Shown here piece after piece: positions 1 to 8,029 of a DNA stretch of 64,000 bases (position 1 is its first letter; each line of letters opens with the position of its first letter). Location of the stretch: the NCBI RefSeq assembly GCF_050113715.1, contig NZ_JBNJQR010000004.1:186001-250000 (forward strand), given 5' to 3'. The DNA is from Brevibacillus_H ginsengisoli (lineage in GTDB: Bacteria; Bacillota; Bacilli; Brevibacillales; Brevibacillaceae). Under the pieces are notes generated by a model. That model was not told where the DNA came from. It worked only from the letters and a program-made list of their open reading frames with translations, and did not search any database. A program made the translations under genes and the position numbers.

Positions 1-1334
1 GTCGCCGCAGTTGCGGCGGTTTGCCTTGTTCTTGTTGTTTTGGTCGTTGTTTTGGTCGTTGTTTGGGAAGAAGTTGTCTTCGAACCGGGACGGGAATTCT
101 TCAAATCCAGCGTTTTGAAAAACTCTTCATTCGTTTTTGTATCTTGCAGCTTTTTCAAGAAAGATTCTACGAACTCCTGGCTGTCCGACATGCTTTTGCG
201 AATGGACCATAATTTGTCCAATTCATCCTTAGACAGCAACAATTCTTCTCGACGAGTCCCAGAACGACGAATATCGATAGCTGGGAAGATCCGTCTTTCG
301 GATAGCTTGCGATCCAGATGAAGCTCCATATTACCAGTACCTTTAAACTCTTCGTAAATGACGTCATCCATTCTGGAACCTGTTTCAACCAACGCGGTTG
401 CCAAAATTGTTAAACTGCCGCCTTCCTCAATATTACGCGCCGAACCAAAGAATCGCTTCGGTCTATGAAAAGCAGCCGGATCGATCCCTCCAGACAACGT
501 TCGACCACTTGGCGGTATAACCAGATTGTAAGCTCGCGCCAATCGTGTAATCGAATCGAGCAAAATAACAACGTCCTTCTTATGCTCAACAAGTCGCTTG
601 GCACGCTCCAGCACAAGCTCCGCTACTTTAATATGATTTTCAGGAAGCTCATCAAAAGTAGAAGCAATGACTTCACCTTTTACCGAGCGTTGCATATCCG
701 TTACTTCTTCCGGTCGTTCATCAATGAGGAGCACGAATAAGGAGATATCCGGGTGGTTTTCCGAAATACTGTTGGCAATCTCTTTGAGCAGCAACGTCTT
801 CCCAGCTTTCGGTGGGGCTACAATAAGTCCGCGTTGTCCTAGTCCAACCGGTGCCAACAGATCCATGATTCGGGCAGATAACCTAGAGGGCTCTGTCTCA
901 AGAATCAGCTTTTGTTGAGGATAAAGTGGTGTTAACGCAGGGAAGTGAAGGCGTTCAGACGCCAATTCGGGGTCTTCTCCGTTTACAGCCTCGACTTGTA
1001 AAAGTCCAAAATAACGTTCATTTTCTTTTGGCGGGCGAACTTTACCCGAAACCAAATCACCCATCCGCAAATCAAATCGTCGAATTTGAGATTGAGAAAT
1101 ATAGATATCCTCAGAGCTTGGCAAGTAGTTGATCGGTCTGAGGAACCCGTATCCCTCAGGCAAAATGTCAAGGACACCTTCCATGAACATTAACCCGTCT
1201 CGTTCCGCTCTAGCTCTAAGAATAGCAAAAATCAATTCTTTCTTTTTTAACTGAGAGTAAGACGTGATTTGAAATTCTTTGGCAAGCTTATATAACTCAG
1301 TTAATTTCAGTTCTTCTAATTCAGACAACAACAC
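1..1334 (-). CDS. rho: Transcription termination factor Rho (3' end cut by window edge)
   Basis: Rho is the hexameric RNA-dependent ATPase that ends transcription and silences antisense RNA. The reading frame is open from 1334 to the window edge. An RNA-binding N-terminal region is followed by the Walker A segment APPKAGKT, a Walker B-like segment VVILLDS, and the LIDERPEEV and GSRMDDV segments typical of Rho. The start is GTG at 1334, after an in-frame TAA and a GGTGG ribosome site; a TTG one or two codons later is possible. At least 444 codons are present, longer than the roughly 427 residues of the B. subtilis protein. The extra length is a C-terminal low-complexity tail made almost only of Thr, Lys, Arg, Gln and Ala (about positions 3-80). 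It is the last gene of the murA-glpX-rho group, the same order as in B. subtilis. The true stop lies outside the window. Confidence 0.96.
   Translation of the reverse strand, partial: MLLSELEELKLTELYKLAKEFQITSYSQLKKKELIFAILRARAERDGLMFMEGVLDILPEGYGFLRPINYLPSSEDIYISQSQIRRFDLRMGDLVSGKVRPPKENERYFGLLQVEAVNGEDPELASERLHFPALTPLYPQQKLILETEPSRLSARIMDLLAPVGLGQRGLIVAPPKAGKTLLLKEIANSISENHPDISLFVLLIDERPEEVTDMQRSVKGEVIASTFDELPENHIKVAELVLERAKRLVEHKKDVVILLDSITRLARAYNLVIPPSGRTLSGGIDPAAFHRPKRFFGSARNIEEGGSLTILATALVETGSRMDDVIYEEFKGTGNMELHLDRKLSERRIFPAIDIRRSGTRREELLLSKDELDKLWSIRKSMSDSQEFVESFLKKLQDTKTNEEFFKTLDLKNSRPGSKTTSSQTTTKTTTKTTRTRQTAATAA
3..80 (-). other. Thr/Lys-rich C-terminal tail of Rho
   Basis: The codons after the conserved Rho core (which ends near ...FKTLDLKNSRPG) read as repeated TTK / TTT units followed by TRTRQTAATAA at the edge. 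The DNA shows the same repetition, a short imperfect tandem repeat of the type ttggtcgttg on the + strand. Such a tail should be disordered and basic; whether it binds RNA or mediates assembly cannot be told from sequence. Confidence 0.7.
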
Positions 1335-1386
1335 GTATTATTCCACCACTCTTTACGTCTTCTCTTACTCTATTCTAGCCTAGAAA

Positions 1387-2349
1387 TTATAATGCAAATC
1401 GTGGATTTCTCTCCAATCGATGGGTTCCTTCAATAAAACGAACGGTTCCTGTTTTGGCACGCATGACAACGGAGTGAGTTGTCGCCATTGTTCCACGGAA
1501 GCGGACGCCACGTAAGAGCTCACCATCTGTTACCCCAGTAGCCGCAAAAATCGCGTCGTCTCCTTTTACCAAATCATCCATGAGCAAGATTTGACGAGGG
1601 TTTGTCAAGCCCATTTGAATACAGCGTTGTTCTTCTTCCGGGCATTGCGGAAGTAACTTCCCTTGAATTTCGCCACCCAGACATTTCAAGGCAACTGCTG
1701 CTAACACACCTTCAGGAGCACCGCCAGAACCAAACAAAATATCTACACCTGTGTCAGGAAAGGCGGTATTAATCGCTGCCGCTACATCTCCATCCGAGAT
1801 TAGTTTGATTCGAGCACCCGCTTCACGGATCTCATGAATCACACGTTCATGGCGTTCTCTGTCCAGTACGATCGCTACCAGGTCGCTTACATCCTTACCT
1901 TGTGCTTGAGCAACCGCTTTGAGATTATCAATGACCGGAGCGTTAATGTCAACTTTACCGACTGCTTGTGGGCCAACAGCAATCTTTTCCATATACATAT
2001 CAGGAGCATGAAGCAGATTTCCTTTGTCCGCAATCGCAATAACCGAAATGGCGTTCCATGTTCCTTTGGCTACGATATTGGTGCCTTCTAGAGGGTCAAC
2101 CGCTACATCGACATATGGAGGCACTCCTTGACCAAGCTTCTCTCCAATATATAACATCGGGGCTTCATCCATTTCCCCTTCACCAATGACGACAACGCCT
2201 TCCATAGGGACTTTCTCAAATTCCCTGCGCATCGCAGTAGTTGCTGCATCATCCGCTTCATCTTTTTTGCCCAAACCCATCCATCTGGCCGAGGCTAAAG
2301 CAGCCGCTTCTGTTACGCGTACCAATTCGAGTGTTAAACTGCGCTCCAT
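1387..2349 (-). CDS. glpX: Fructose-1,6-bisphosphatase, class II (GlpX)
   Basis: GlpX hydrolyses fructose-1,6-bisphosphate to fructose-6-phosphate in gluconeogenesis and belongs to the lithium-sensitive phosphatase fold. The 320-residue product begins MERSLTLELVRVTEAAA and contains the metal/phosphate motifs GEGEMDEAPMLYIGE, DPLEGT and FGSGGAPEG characteristic of this family. The frame is open further upstream, but the ATG at 2349 is preceded by AAAGGAGAG at the right distance, whereas the longer start would run into murA. It begins 34 bp after the murA stop and ends about 50 bp before rho, so the three are probably cotranscribed. Together with the fba and fsa genes just upstream it makes a small cluster of hexose-phosphate enzymes. 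Confidence 0.96.
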   Translation of the reverse strand: MERSLTLELVRVTEAAALASARWMGLGKKDEADDAATTAMRREFEKVPMEGVVVIGEGEMDEAPMLYIGEKLGQGVPPYVDVAVDPLEGTNIVAKGTWNAISVIAIADKGNLLHAPDMYMEKIAVGPQAVGKVDINAPVIDNLKAVAQAQGKDVSDLVAIVLDRERHERVIHEIREAGARIKLISDGDVAAAINTAFPDTGVDILFGSGGAPEGVLAAVALKCLGGEIQGKLLPQCPEEEQRCIQMGLTNPRQILLMDDLVKGDDAIFAATGVTDGELLRGVRFRGTMATTHSVVMRAKTGTVRFIEGTHRLERNPRFAL

Positions 2350-2383
2350 TTCAATCTCTCCTTTAGTTGCCGTTCTCTTATCT

Positions 2384-3655
2384 CTATTTGTATTCTGTCT
2401 GCTTACGAATTTGACGAAGCATATCCGCACCAAGACTTCGTAATTTTCCTAGCAAATTCTCATATCCACGATCGATATGATGTAAACCGTCTATCTCAGT
2501 AATTCCATCAGCAAGCAAGCCTGCGATGACCAATGCAGCTCCAGCACGCAAATCAGTCGCCACTACTTTGGCTCCCATCAGCTTTTTTTCACCTTCAATA
2601 ACAGCTGATCTGCCTTCTACCTTCAAATTGGCTCCCATGCGACGCAGTTCATCAATGTGGCGAAAACGAGAACCATAGATATTATCCGTTACAATACTTG
2701 TACCTTTGGCCTGAGTTAAAAGAGTCGTCATTGGTTGTTGCAAATCCGTAGGGAATCCGGGATATGGGTTGGTTTTGAGATCAATTGCCCGATATTCACG
2801 TTGTCCAATTACTCGGATACTGTCATCGTACACCTCAACCGTTACACCCATCTCACGAAGCTTAGAAGTAATAGGTTCCAAATGTTTGGGAATGACGTTC
2901 TCAACAGTTACATCTCCACGGGTTGCCGCAGCAGCAATCATGTAAGTGCCCGCTTCAATTCGGTCAGGAATAATCGTATGTCTGCAGCCGTGCAGTTGTG
3001 TAACGCCTTGTATACGAATCACATCTGTTCCGGCACCTTTAATATTGGCCCCCATATTATTCAAGAGGGTAGCAACATCGACAATTTCCGGCTCTCTCGC
3101 CGCATTCTCAATAATCGTTAAACCTTCTGCGCGAGTAGCCGCAAGCATAATGTTAATGGTAGCGCCAACACTTACCATATCCAGATAAATTCTAGCGCCT
3201 GTCAACTTCTCCGCTTTGATCGTCATGACCCCGTTGCGATTCTCAACACGAGCGCCCAGCGCTTCAAACCCCTTAATATGTTGATCAATCGGACGCGGCC
3301 CCAAATCACAGCCTCCTGGCAAGCCAATTTGAGCTTCCCCGCTTTTGGATAGCAAGGCTCCCCATAAATAATAAGAGGCGCGCAGTTTTTTTATGCGTCC
3401 ATTCGGCATAATGACTGGTTTAATGGATCGGCTGTCGACTTCCATCCAATCCTCTTCAAACAGAACTTCGACTCCCATTTCACGCAATAGTTCTACAAAG
3501 ATTTCGACGTCTTGGATATGGGGCAAATTCTCAATCACAACTGGACCATCTGCCATCAAAGCGGCAGGAATCAAGGCAACTGCACTATTTTTCGCCCCGC
3601 TAATGGACACTTTTCCAGAAAGCGTCTTGCCTCCTCGAACGATCAGTTTCTCCAT
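2384..3655 (-). CDS. murA: UDP-N-acetylglucosamine 1-carboxyvinyltransferase (MurA family)
   Basis: MurA transfers enolpyruvate from PEP to UDP-GlcNAc, the first committed step of peptidoglycan synthesis, and is the target of fosfomycin. The 423-residue product begins MEKLIVRGGKTLSGKV and carries the GAKNSAV substrate motif. The active-site cysteine loop reads GLPGGCDLGPRPID, so the fosfomycin-sensitive Cys is kept. The start at 3655 follows GGGGAGAG; a start nine codons upstream has no good ribosome site. Gram-positive bacteria usually have two paralogues (MurAA and MurAB/MurZ). Its position next to glpX and rho corresponds to the murAB (murZ) locus of B. subtilis, so this is probably the second paralogue, but the sequence alone does not prove which. 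Confidence 0.95.
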   Translation of the reverse strand: MEKLIVRGGKTLSGKVSISGAKNSAVALIPAALMADGPVVIENLPHIQDVEIFVELLREMGVEVLFEEDWMEVDSRSIKPVIMPNGRIKKLRASYYLWGALLSKSGEAQIGLPGGCDLGPRPIDQHIKGFEALGARVENRNGVMTIKAEKLTGARIYLDMVSVGATINIMLAATRAEGLTIIENAAREPEIVDVATLLNNMGANIKGAGTDVIRIQGVTQLHGCRHTIIPDRIEAGTYMIAAAATRGDVTVENVIPKHLEPITSKLREMGVTVEVYDDSIRVIGQREYRAIDLKTNPYPGFPTDLQQPMTTLLTQAKGTSIVTDNIYGSRFRHIDELRRMGANLKVEGRSAVIEGEKKLMGAKVVATDLRAGAALVIAGLLADGITEIDGLHHIDRGYENLLGKLRSLGADMLRQIRKQTEYK

Positions 3656-3706
3656 CGTTAGCTCTCCCCAATGTACTTTCATGTCTATTTAGCAGGTATC
3701 TCGAAA

Positions 3707-3738
3707 GGAGCACCTTCTCCTGCGGGAAAAGGTGCTCC
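3707..3738 (-). terminator. Hairpin between the aldolase gene and murA
   Basis: GGAGCACC and GGTGCTCC arms with a GC-rich inner stem form a strong hairpin about 20 bp after the stop of the aldolase gene, followed on the minus strand by only a short T run (TTTC). It may be a weak terminator or a processing/attenuation hairpin that lowers readthrough into murA. Confidence 0.6.
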
Positions 3739-3757
3739 AAACATACCACTTCAAACA

Positions 3758-4402
3758 TTATTTCTGCATACCTGCCCAGTCGGCAAGGAATTTTTCAATT
3801 CCAATGTCTGTCAATGGGTGTTGCAGAAGTTGTTTGAATACTTTATAAGGAATCGTTGCGATATGTGATCCACGGCGAGCTGCTTCTGTTACATGCAATG
3901 GGTGACGGATACTTGCAGAGATAATTTCAGTTTCAATATCGTGGATCGCAAAAATATCAGCGATTTCAGTAATTAGCTTAAGCCCATCCTGTCCGATATC
4001 ATCCAAACGGCCCAAAAACGGAGAAACATACGTAGCTCCGGAACGAGCAGCCATTAAAGCTTGATTGGCATTAAAAATGAGCGTGACGTTTGTTTTGATT
4101 TTACGTTTGGATAAAGCTTTTACCGCCTTTAATCCATCTTCTGTCATCGGAATCTTGACGACAATGTTTTTGGACAAGGAAGCCAGCTTCTCGCCTTCTT
4201 CAATCATTCCTTTGGCATCTGTGCTGATTACCTCGGCGCTGATCGGTCCATCTACAATGTCGATGATTTCCTTTAACGTCTCAATAAAATCACGGCCTTC
4301 TTTTGCAACAAGTGAAGGATTGGTTGTTACACCAGCCACTACACCCCAATCATGAATCTCACGTATTTCCTCGATATTGGCTGTATCAATAAAAAAACGC
4401 AT
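3758..4402 (-). CDS. fsa: Transaldolase-like fructose-6-phosphate aldolase
   Basis: This 214-residue protein belongs to the short transaldolase family (TalC/FSA type), cytosolic TIM-barrel enzymes that form a Schiff base on a lysine. It begins MRFFIDTANIEEI, contains the GVTTNPSL motif near residue 26, and the catalytic Lys lies in the VKIPMT segment near residue 84. Its B. subtilis counterpart sits in the same place beside fba and is annotated as transaldolase. Whether it acts as a transaldolase of the pentose phosphate pathway or as a fructose-6-phosphate aldolase cannot be decided here. The start has an ideal TAGGAGG site. It lies 13 bp downstream of fba and is very likely cotranscribed with it. 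Confidence 0.93.
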   Translation of the reverse strand: MRFFIDTANIEEIREIHDWGVVAGVTTNPSLVAKEGRDFIETLKEIIDIVDGPISAEVISTDAKGMIEEGEKLASLSKNIVVKIPMTEDGLKAVKALSKRKIKTNVTLIFNANQALMAARSGATYVSPFLGRLDDIGQDGLKLITEIADIFAIHDIETEIISASIRHPLHVTEAARRGSHIATIPYKVFKQLLQHPLTDIGIEKFLADWAGMQK

Positions 4403-4415
4403 AGGTACCTCCTAA

Positions 4416-5270
4416 TTATGCACGGTTGCTGCTGCCGAACAAACGAATTTTACCTTTAACCGTTTCTTTGATCGCATCGCGAGCAGGTCCGAGATATTTG
4501 CGAGGGTCGATTTCATTTGGTTTCTCAGCCAAAACTTTACGAATAACGGCAGTGCTAGCCACTTGGTTCTCAGTGTTTACGTTGATTTTACCAACACCGT
4601 TGCGGATTGCTTCTACGATCGCTTCGTCTGGAACCCCAGAACCACCGTGCAATACAATCGGAGCTCCGATGTTTTTCGCTACTTGATCGATGATATCGAA
4701 GTGAATTTTTGGCACGCCTTTGTACACACCGTGAGCTGTACCTACAGCGATTGCCATATAGTCTACCTTGGTTTCTTCCCAGAAACGGATCGCTTCTTCA
4801 GGTTTAGCCAAAGCTGCGCTTTCTTCATCTACAGAGAGGTCATCTTCCACCCCGCCAATTGTACCTAGCTCACCTTCAACGGAAACACCAACAGCATGAG
4901 CTGCTTCAACCACTTGTTTGGTCAAACGGATGTTATCTTCAAATGAGTGATGAGAACCGTCAAACATAACAGAAGAGAATCCAGCTTGGATACATTTCAT
5001 CACAACATCAAAGCTGCTTCCATGGTCTAAGTGAAGGGCGATTGGAACACCCGCACGTTTAGCCGCTACTTTCGCCATAGCTACTGTGTAGTCGAGTCCC
5101 ATGTAACGCATTGCGCCTTCGGATACACCAAAAATAACCGGTGCTTTTTCTTCGATTGCAGCATCTGTAATGGCTTGAACGAATTCAAGGTTGTTGATGT
5201 TGAATTGGCCCACCGCATATTTATTCTTCTTCACGTCTTCAAGAAACGCGGTCATAGGTACTAGTGGCAT
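4416..5270 (-). CDS. fba: Fructose-bisphosphate aldolase, class II
   Basis: This zinc-dependent glycolytic aldolase splits fructose-1,6-bisphosphate into DHAP and glyceraldehyde-3-phosphate. The 284-residue sequence has the metal-binding histidine motif ALHLDHGSS near residue 80, MFDGSHHSFEDN, the GTAHGVYKG segment and the LHGGSGVPDE phosphate-binding loop, all typical of class II enzymes. The start ATG follows AAGGAGG. It is the first gene of the fba-fsa pair and has its own extended -10 promoter upstream. No degradation or frameshift is visible. Confidence 0.97.
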   Translation of the reverse strand: MPLVPMTAFLEDVKKNKYAVGQFNINNLEFVQAITDAAIEEKAPVIFGVSEGAMRYMGLDYTVAMAKVAAKRAGVPIALHLDHGSSFDVVMKCIQAGFSSVMFDGSHHSFEDNIRLTKQVVEAAHAVGVSVEGELGTIGGVEDDLSVDEESAALAKPEEAIRFWEETKVDYMAIAVGTAHGVYKGVPKIHFDIIDQVAKNIGAPIVLHGGSGVPDEAIVEAIRNGVGKINVNTENQVASTAVIRKVLAEKPNEIDPRKYLGPARDAIKETVKGKIRLFGSSNRA

Positions 5271-5312
5271 AATGAGGTTTCCTCCTTGAGTTATCTAGTA
5301 ACAACTTGGCTT

Positions 5313-5318
5313 ATTATA
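5313..5318 (-). promoter_or_regulatory. Extended -10 element of the fba promoter
   Basis: On the minus strand the sequence reads TGGTATAAT, an extended -10 (TGn-TATAAT), about 45 bp before the fba start codon. No good -35 hexamer is seen at 17 bp, which fits an extended -10 promoter. Confidence 0.6.
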
Positions 5319-5420
5319 CCACAATCATTCTTTTCTTAGCAGGGCGTAAACAATAAATTTTGTCCAAAGTGTATATGTTATTAAAGCGCTACAATTACCA
5401 ATTTTCCCAACAGTGGTGCA

Positions 5421-5786
5421 CTATCCAGCGAGTTGCTGATTCACTGCGTGACGAAGCTCATCGATATCAAACGGCTTCGTAAAATGTGTAAGCGCACCCA
5501 ATTGCGTCGCTTCTTTAATCATATCTAATTCACCATAAGCAGTCATCATGATGACTTTGATGTTTTGGTCAATTTTTTTAATATGCTTTAATATTTCAAT
5601 TCCGTCCATGCCTGGAATTTTCATATCCAGAATAACCAGATGGGGTTGTTCTTTCTGTACAATCTCTAACGCCTGTTTGCCGTTGGCCGCTTGGAAAGTC
5701 GAATAACCTTCCTTGCCCAATACCTCATATAAGAGGATGCGAATTCCATATTGATCATCTACTACTAAAACCTTCTTCTTTTGCAT
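5421..5786 (-). CDS. spo0F: Sporulation phosphorelay response regulator Spo0F
   Basis: Spo0F is the single-domain response regulator that takes phosphate from sporulation sensor kinases and hands it to Spo0B in the phosphorelay leading to Spo0A. The 121-residue protein is a bare receiver domain: acidic pair in VVDDQYG, phosphoacceptor Asp in VILDMKIPGMDG near residue 54, conserved Thr in MMTAYGE and Lys in FTKPFD. There is no output domain. Its place between fba and pyrG matches B. subtilis. The ribosome site AGGGGG precedes the ATG. A sigma-H type promoter lies just upstream. An ordinary CheY-like protein is the alternative, but length, motifs and synteny favour Spo0F. Confidence 0.95.
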   Translation of the reverse strand: MQKKKVLVVDDQYGIRILLYEVLGKEGYSTFQAANGKQALEIVQKEQPHLVILDMKIPGMDGIEILKHIKKIDQNIKVIMMTAYGELDMIKEATQLGALTHFTKPFDIDELRHAVNQQLAG

Positions 5787-5852
5787 GTATTTTTCCCCCT
5801 AGTGAAGATGATTAGGATCATTCTGCATCAAGCGCAAAGTACTCGCTTTTAA

Positions 5853-5879
5853 ACCTTCTCCAACTTTCAGGAAAATCCT
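5853..5879 (-). promoter_or_regulatory. Candidate sigma-H promoter of spo0F
   Basis: The minus strand reads AGGATTT, then 11 bp, then GGAGAAGGT, close to the sigma-H pattern RnAGGAWWW-N11-RnnGAA. In B. subtilis spo0F is transcribed by sigma-H at the onset of sporulation, so both sequence and context agree. It lies about 70 bp before the spo0F start. Confidence 0.6.
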
Positions 5880-5912
5880 GCCTTATTTGCTAAGAAAAGA
5901 TGAAATTAAACA

Positions 5913-6163
5913 GAAAAGACTTCGTCCCTTTTCACTCTGTGGAAGTTCGCATTGATGCGGAAAAGTCCGCTTATCCACTACGAAAGGGGAGTCGCCAAAC
6001 GCTTCGCGCCCTTCGGGTTGGGTGGCGACTCTTTTTCCCTTTCTCCGTTCCTAAGCTAAGTATCGCTTCCAAGGAGTCTAGAAGTGGCCGAAGTCTTTTC
6101 TGTTTTGGGCTTACGCAATGAAAATCAGCAATCACCTTACTATAGTAAAGTGATTGCTGATTT
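5913..6163 (-). repeat. Dispersed structured element, copy 1 (downstream of pyrG)
   Basis: About 250 bp, bounded by an outer stem GAAAAGACTTCG (5913-5924) / CGAAGTCTTTTC (6089-6100), with an inner stem GAAAGGG-AGTCGCC (5982-5996) / GGCGACT...CCCTTTC (6024-6043). Past the outer stem lie a conserved linker (GGGCTTACGCAATG) and a terminal hairpin at 6122-6163 with 14-bp arms. Homologous copies lie at 25746, 40296 and 42517, with a collapsed one at 30276. Like the others it sits downstream of a gene (pyrG), with its terminal hairpin facing the gene's stop codon. The short reading frames inside it are not conserved between copies and are not called. Confidence 0.85.
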
Positions 6164-6164
6164 A

Positions 6165-6192
6165 TAAGAAAAGAGAATGCCATTTAGCATTC
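6165..6192 (-). terminator. Intrinsic terminator of pyrG
   Basis: On the minus strand GAATGC-TAAATG-GCATTC is followed by TCTTTTCTT, about 20 bp after the pyrG stop. It directly abuts the terminal hairpin of structured element copy 1. Confidence 0.75.
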
Positions 6193-6212
6193 CCTTTTCC
6201 TGTGAAGCTCGA

Positions 6213-7811
6213 TTATTTTTGTTGCAAAGCCGCTTTTACAAATTCACGGAACAAAGGCTGTGGTCGGTTCGGACGGGAAGTGAACTCAGGATGGAATTGA
6301 GTAGCCAAGAACCAAGGATGGTCTGGAACTTCCACAATCTCAACCAAGCGTCCGTCTGGTGAAGTTCCCGCAAAGGAAAGACCCGCCTGTGCCATTTGGT
6401 CACGATATTCGTTGTTCACTTCATAACGATGACGATGACGTTCATAGATCAAGGTATCATTGTACGCACGAGCAGCCAAGCTTCCTTCTATCGCTTTCGT
6501 TGGTCCAAGACCAAGTCTCATTGTACCGCCCATATCTTCAATATCTTTTTGTTCAGGCAATAGATCAATTACAGGGTACTTCGTTTCCGGATTGATTTCG
6601 GAGCTGTTCGCGCCTTCGAATCCAAGCACGTGGCGAGCATATTCGATTACTGCGATTTGCATACCCAGGCAAATTCCCAAGAACGGGATTTTGTTCTCAC
6701 GAGCGTAACGAGTCGCTGTGATTTTACCTTCAATACCGCGATCCCCGAATCCGCCAGGAACGAGAATACCATTTACGTCTCCAAGGAGTTCCGCAACATT
6801 ATCACTTGTCACTTCTTCAGCATTGACCCATTTAATCTCCACGTCGGAATCATTAGCAAACCCTGCGTGGTACAAAGCTTCCGCTACGGACAAATAGGCG
6901 TCATGAAGCTGAACATATTTACCAACGATTGCGATACGAGTAGAGTTGCTCAAGTTCTTCACCTTGTTAACCAACGATTTCCACTCGGTCATATTCGCTT
7001 CTTGGCAAGTAAGACCTAAATGACGGCAAACATACTCATCCAATCCCTGTTCTTGCAACATAAGTGGTACTTCGTATAATGTATCCGCGTCTCTTGCTTC
7101 AATAACGGCATTTTTATCAATATCACAGAACAGAGCAAGCTTGTCCTTCATGTCTTGAGAAAGAGGTTGTTCATTACGGGTTACGATTACGTTTGGCTGG
7201 ATACCCAAGCTGCGCAATTCTTTAACACTGTGTTGGGTAGGCTTGGTTTTCATTTCACCAGCCGCATTGATATAAGGAACGAGTGTAACGTGGACGTACA
7301 TAACATTATCTCGTCCAATGTCACTTTTAATTTGACGAATTGCTTCCAAGAATGGCAGGCTCTCGATATCGCCAACAGTTCCTCCAATTTCGGTGATGAC
7401 TACATCTGCGCCAGTTTCACGTCCCGCGCGAAATACGCGTTCTTTGATTTCATTGGTGATATGAGGAATAACTTGTACGGTTCCTCCCAAATAATCACCA
7501 CGGCGTTCTTTGGCGATGACAGCAGAATAGATTTTTCCGGCAGTTACGTTCGAGTTTGCATTCAGATTGATATCGATGAAGCGCTCATAGTGTCCCAGAT
7601 CCAGGTCAGTCTCAGCTCCATCATCTGTAACAAACACTTCTCCATGCTGGTACGGACTCATTGTTCCCGGGTCTACGTTAATGTACGGGTCAAACTTTTG
7701 AATCGTTACTTTAAGACCCCTATTTTTCAGCAGTCGTCCCAGTGATGCTGCTGTAATTCCTTTTCCAAGTGAAGACACAACCCCACCTGTAACAAAAATG
7801 TACTTCGCCAT
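6213..7811 (-). CDS. pyrG: CTP synthase
   Basis: CTP synthase aminates UTP to CTP using glutamine and ATP, the last step of pyrimidine nucleotide synthesis. The 532-residue protein starts MAKYIFVTGGVVSSLGKG with the synthetase-domain P-loop. The amidotransferase domain (from about residue 290) has the nucleophile in FLGICLGMQ, GGFGDRG before it, and the catalytic His-Glu in THPEF-like QFHPEFTSRP near the C-terminus. Length and motifs are fully normal. It is preceded by a leader with a candidate CTP-sensing attenuator and follows rpoE, the same order as in B. subtilis. It has its own terminator (6165-6192). Confidence 0.98.
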   Translation of the reverse strand: MAKYIFVTGGVVSSLGKGITAASLGRLLKNRGLKVTIQKFDPYINVDPGTMSPYQHGEVFVTDDGAETDLDLGHYERFIDINLNANSNVTAGKIYSAVIAKERRGDYLGGTVQVIPHITNEIKERVFRAGRETGADVVITEIGGTVGDIESLPFLEAIRQIKSDIGRDNVMYVHVTLVPYINAAGEMKTKPTQHSVKELRSLGIQPNVIVTRNEQPLSQDMKDKLALFCDIDKNAVIEARDADTLYEVPLMLQEQGLDEYVCRHLGLTCQEANMTEWKSLVNKVKNLSNSTRIAIVGKYVQLHDAYLSVAEALYHAGFANDSDVEIKWVNAEEVTSDNVAELLGDVNGILVPGGFGDRGIEGKITATRYARENKIPFLGICLGMQIAVIEYARHVLGFEGANSSEINPETKYPVIDLLPEQKDIEDMGGTMRLGLGPTKAIEGSLAARAYNDTLIYERHRHRYEVNNEYRDQMAQAGLSFAGTSPDGRLVEIVEVPDHPWFLATQFHPEFTSRPNRPQPLFREFVKAALQQK

Positions 7812-7880
7812 TGAATTCCGTCCCCTCTTTCCCTGTACCGTTCAGTAAATGTGCGTATATAAACAATGAGGATAGCTCCC

Positions 7881-7944
7881 AAAAAAAGAAAAAACAAAAG
7901 AGGTTCCTATCCCGTTATAAACGAGTAGGGGTCACTTTTGTTTT
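7881..7944 (-). promoter_or_regulatory. pyrG leader attenuator (CTP-responsive terminator)
   Basis: On the minus strand an A-rich arm AAAACAAAAGTGACCCCTA pairs with TAGGAACCTCTTTTGTTTT and is followed by TTCTTTTTTT, giving a factor-independent terminator between the promoter and pyrG. The 5' arm contains ACCCCTA, which could pair with an untemplated poly-G tract. In B. subtilis, low CTP makes RNA polymerase add extra G residues at a GGGC start; these G residues block the terminator. The same parts are present here in the same order, so the mechanism is inferred to be shared. Confidence 0.75.
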
Positions 7945-7978
7945 ATAGCTTTCCATATTTGGTATTCCTTCATGTGAA

Positions 7979-8019
7979 GCCCAAGCAGTATTTTATAATG
8001 TCTTTTACACCAAAGTCAA
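7979..8019 (-). promoter_or_regulatory. pyrG promoter with GGGC initiation site
   Basis: The minus strand shows TTGACT (8014-8019), then either TATAAA at 16 bp or TAAAAT at 18 bp (ending 7990), then GGGCTTC beginning at 7982, 7-9 bp downstream of the -10. The GGGC start is the key requirement for reiterative G addition when CTP is scarce. Confidence 0.7.
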
Positions 8020-8029
8020 GACAGATAAA

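Noticed and set aside
5900..6183. Short frames inside structured element copy 1 (and similar ones in copy 2)
   Set aside because: The frames are not kept between copies, while base pairing is; the element looks structural rather than coding.
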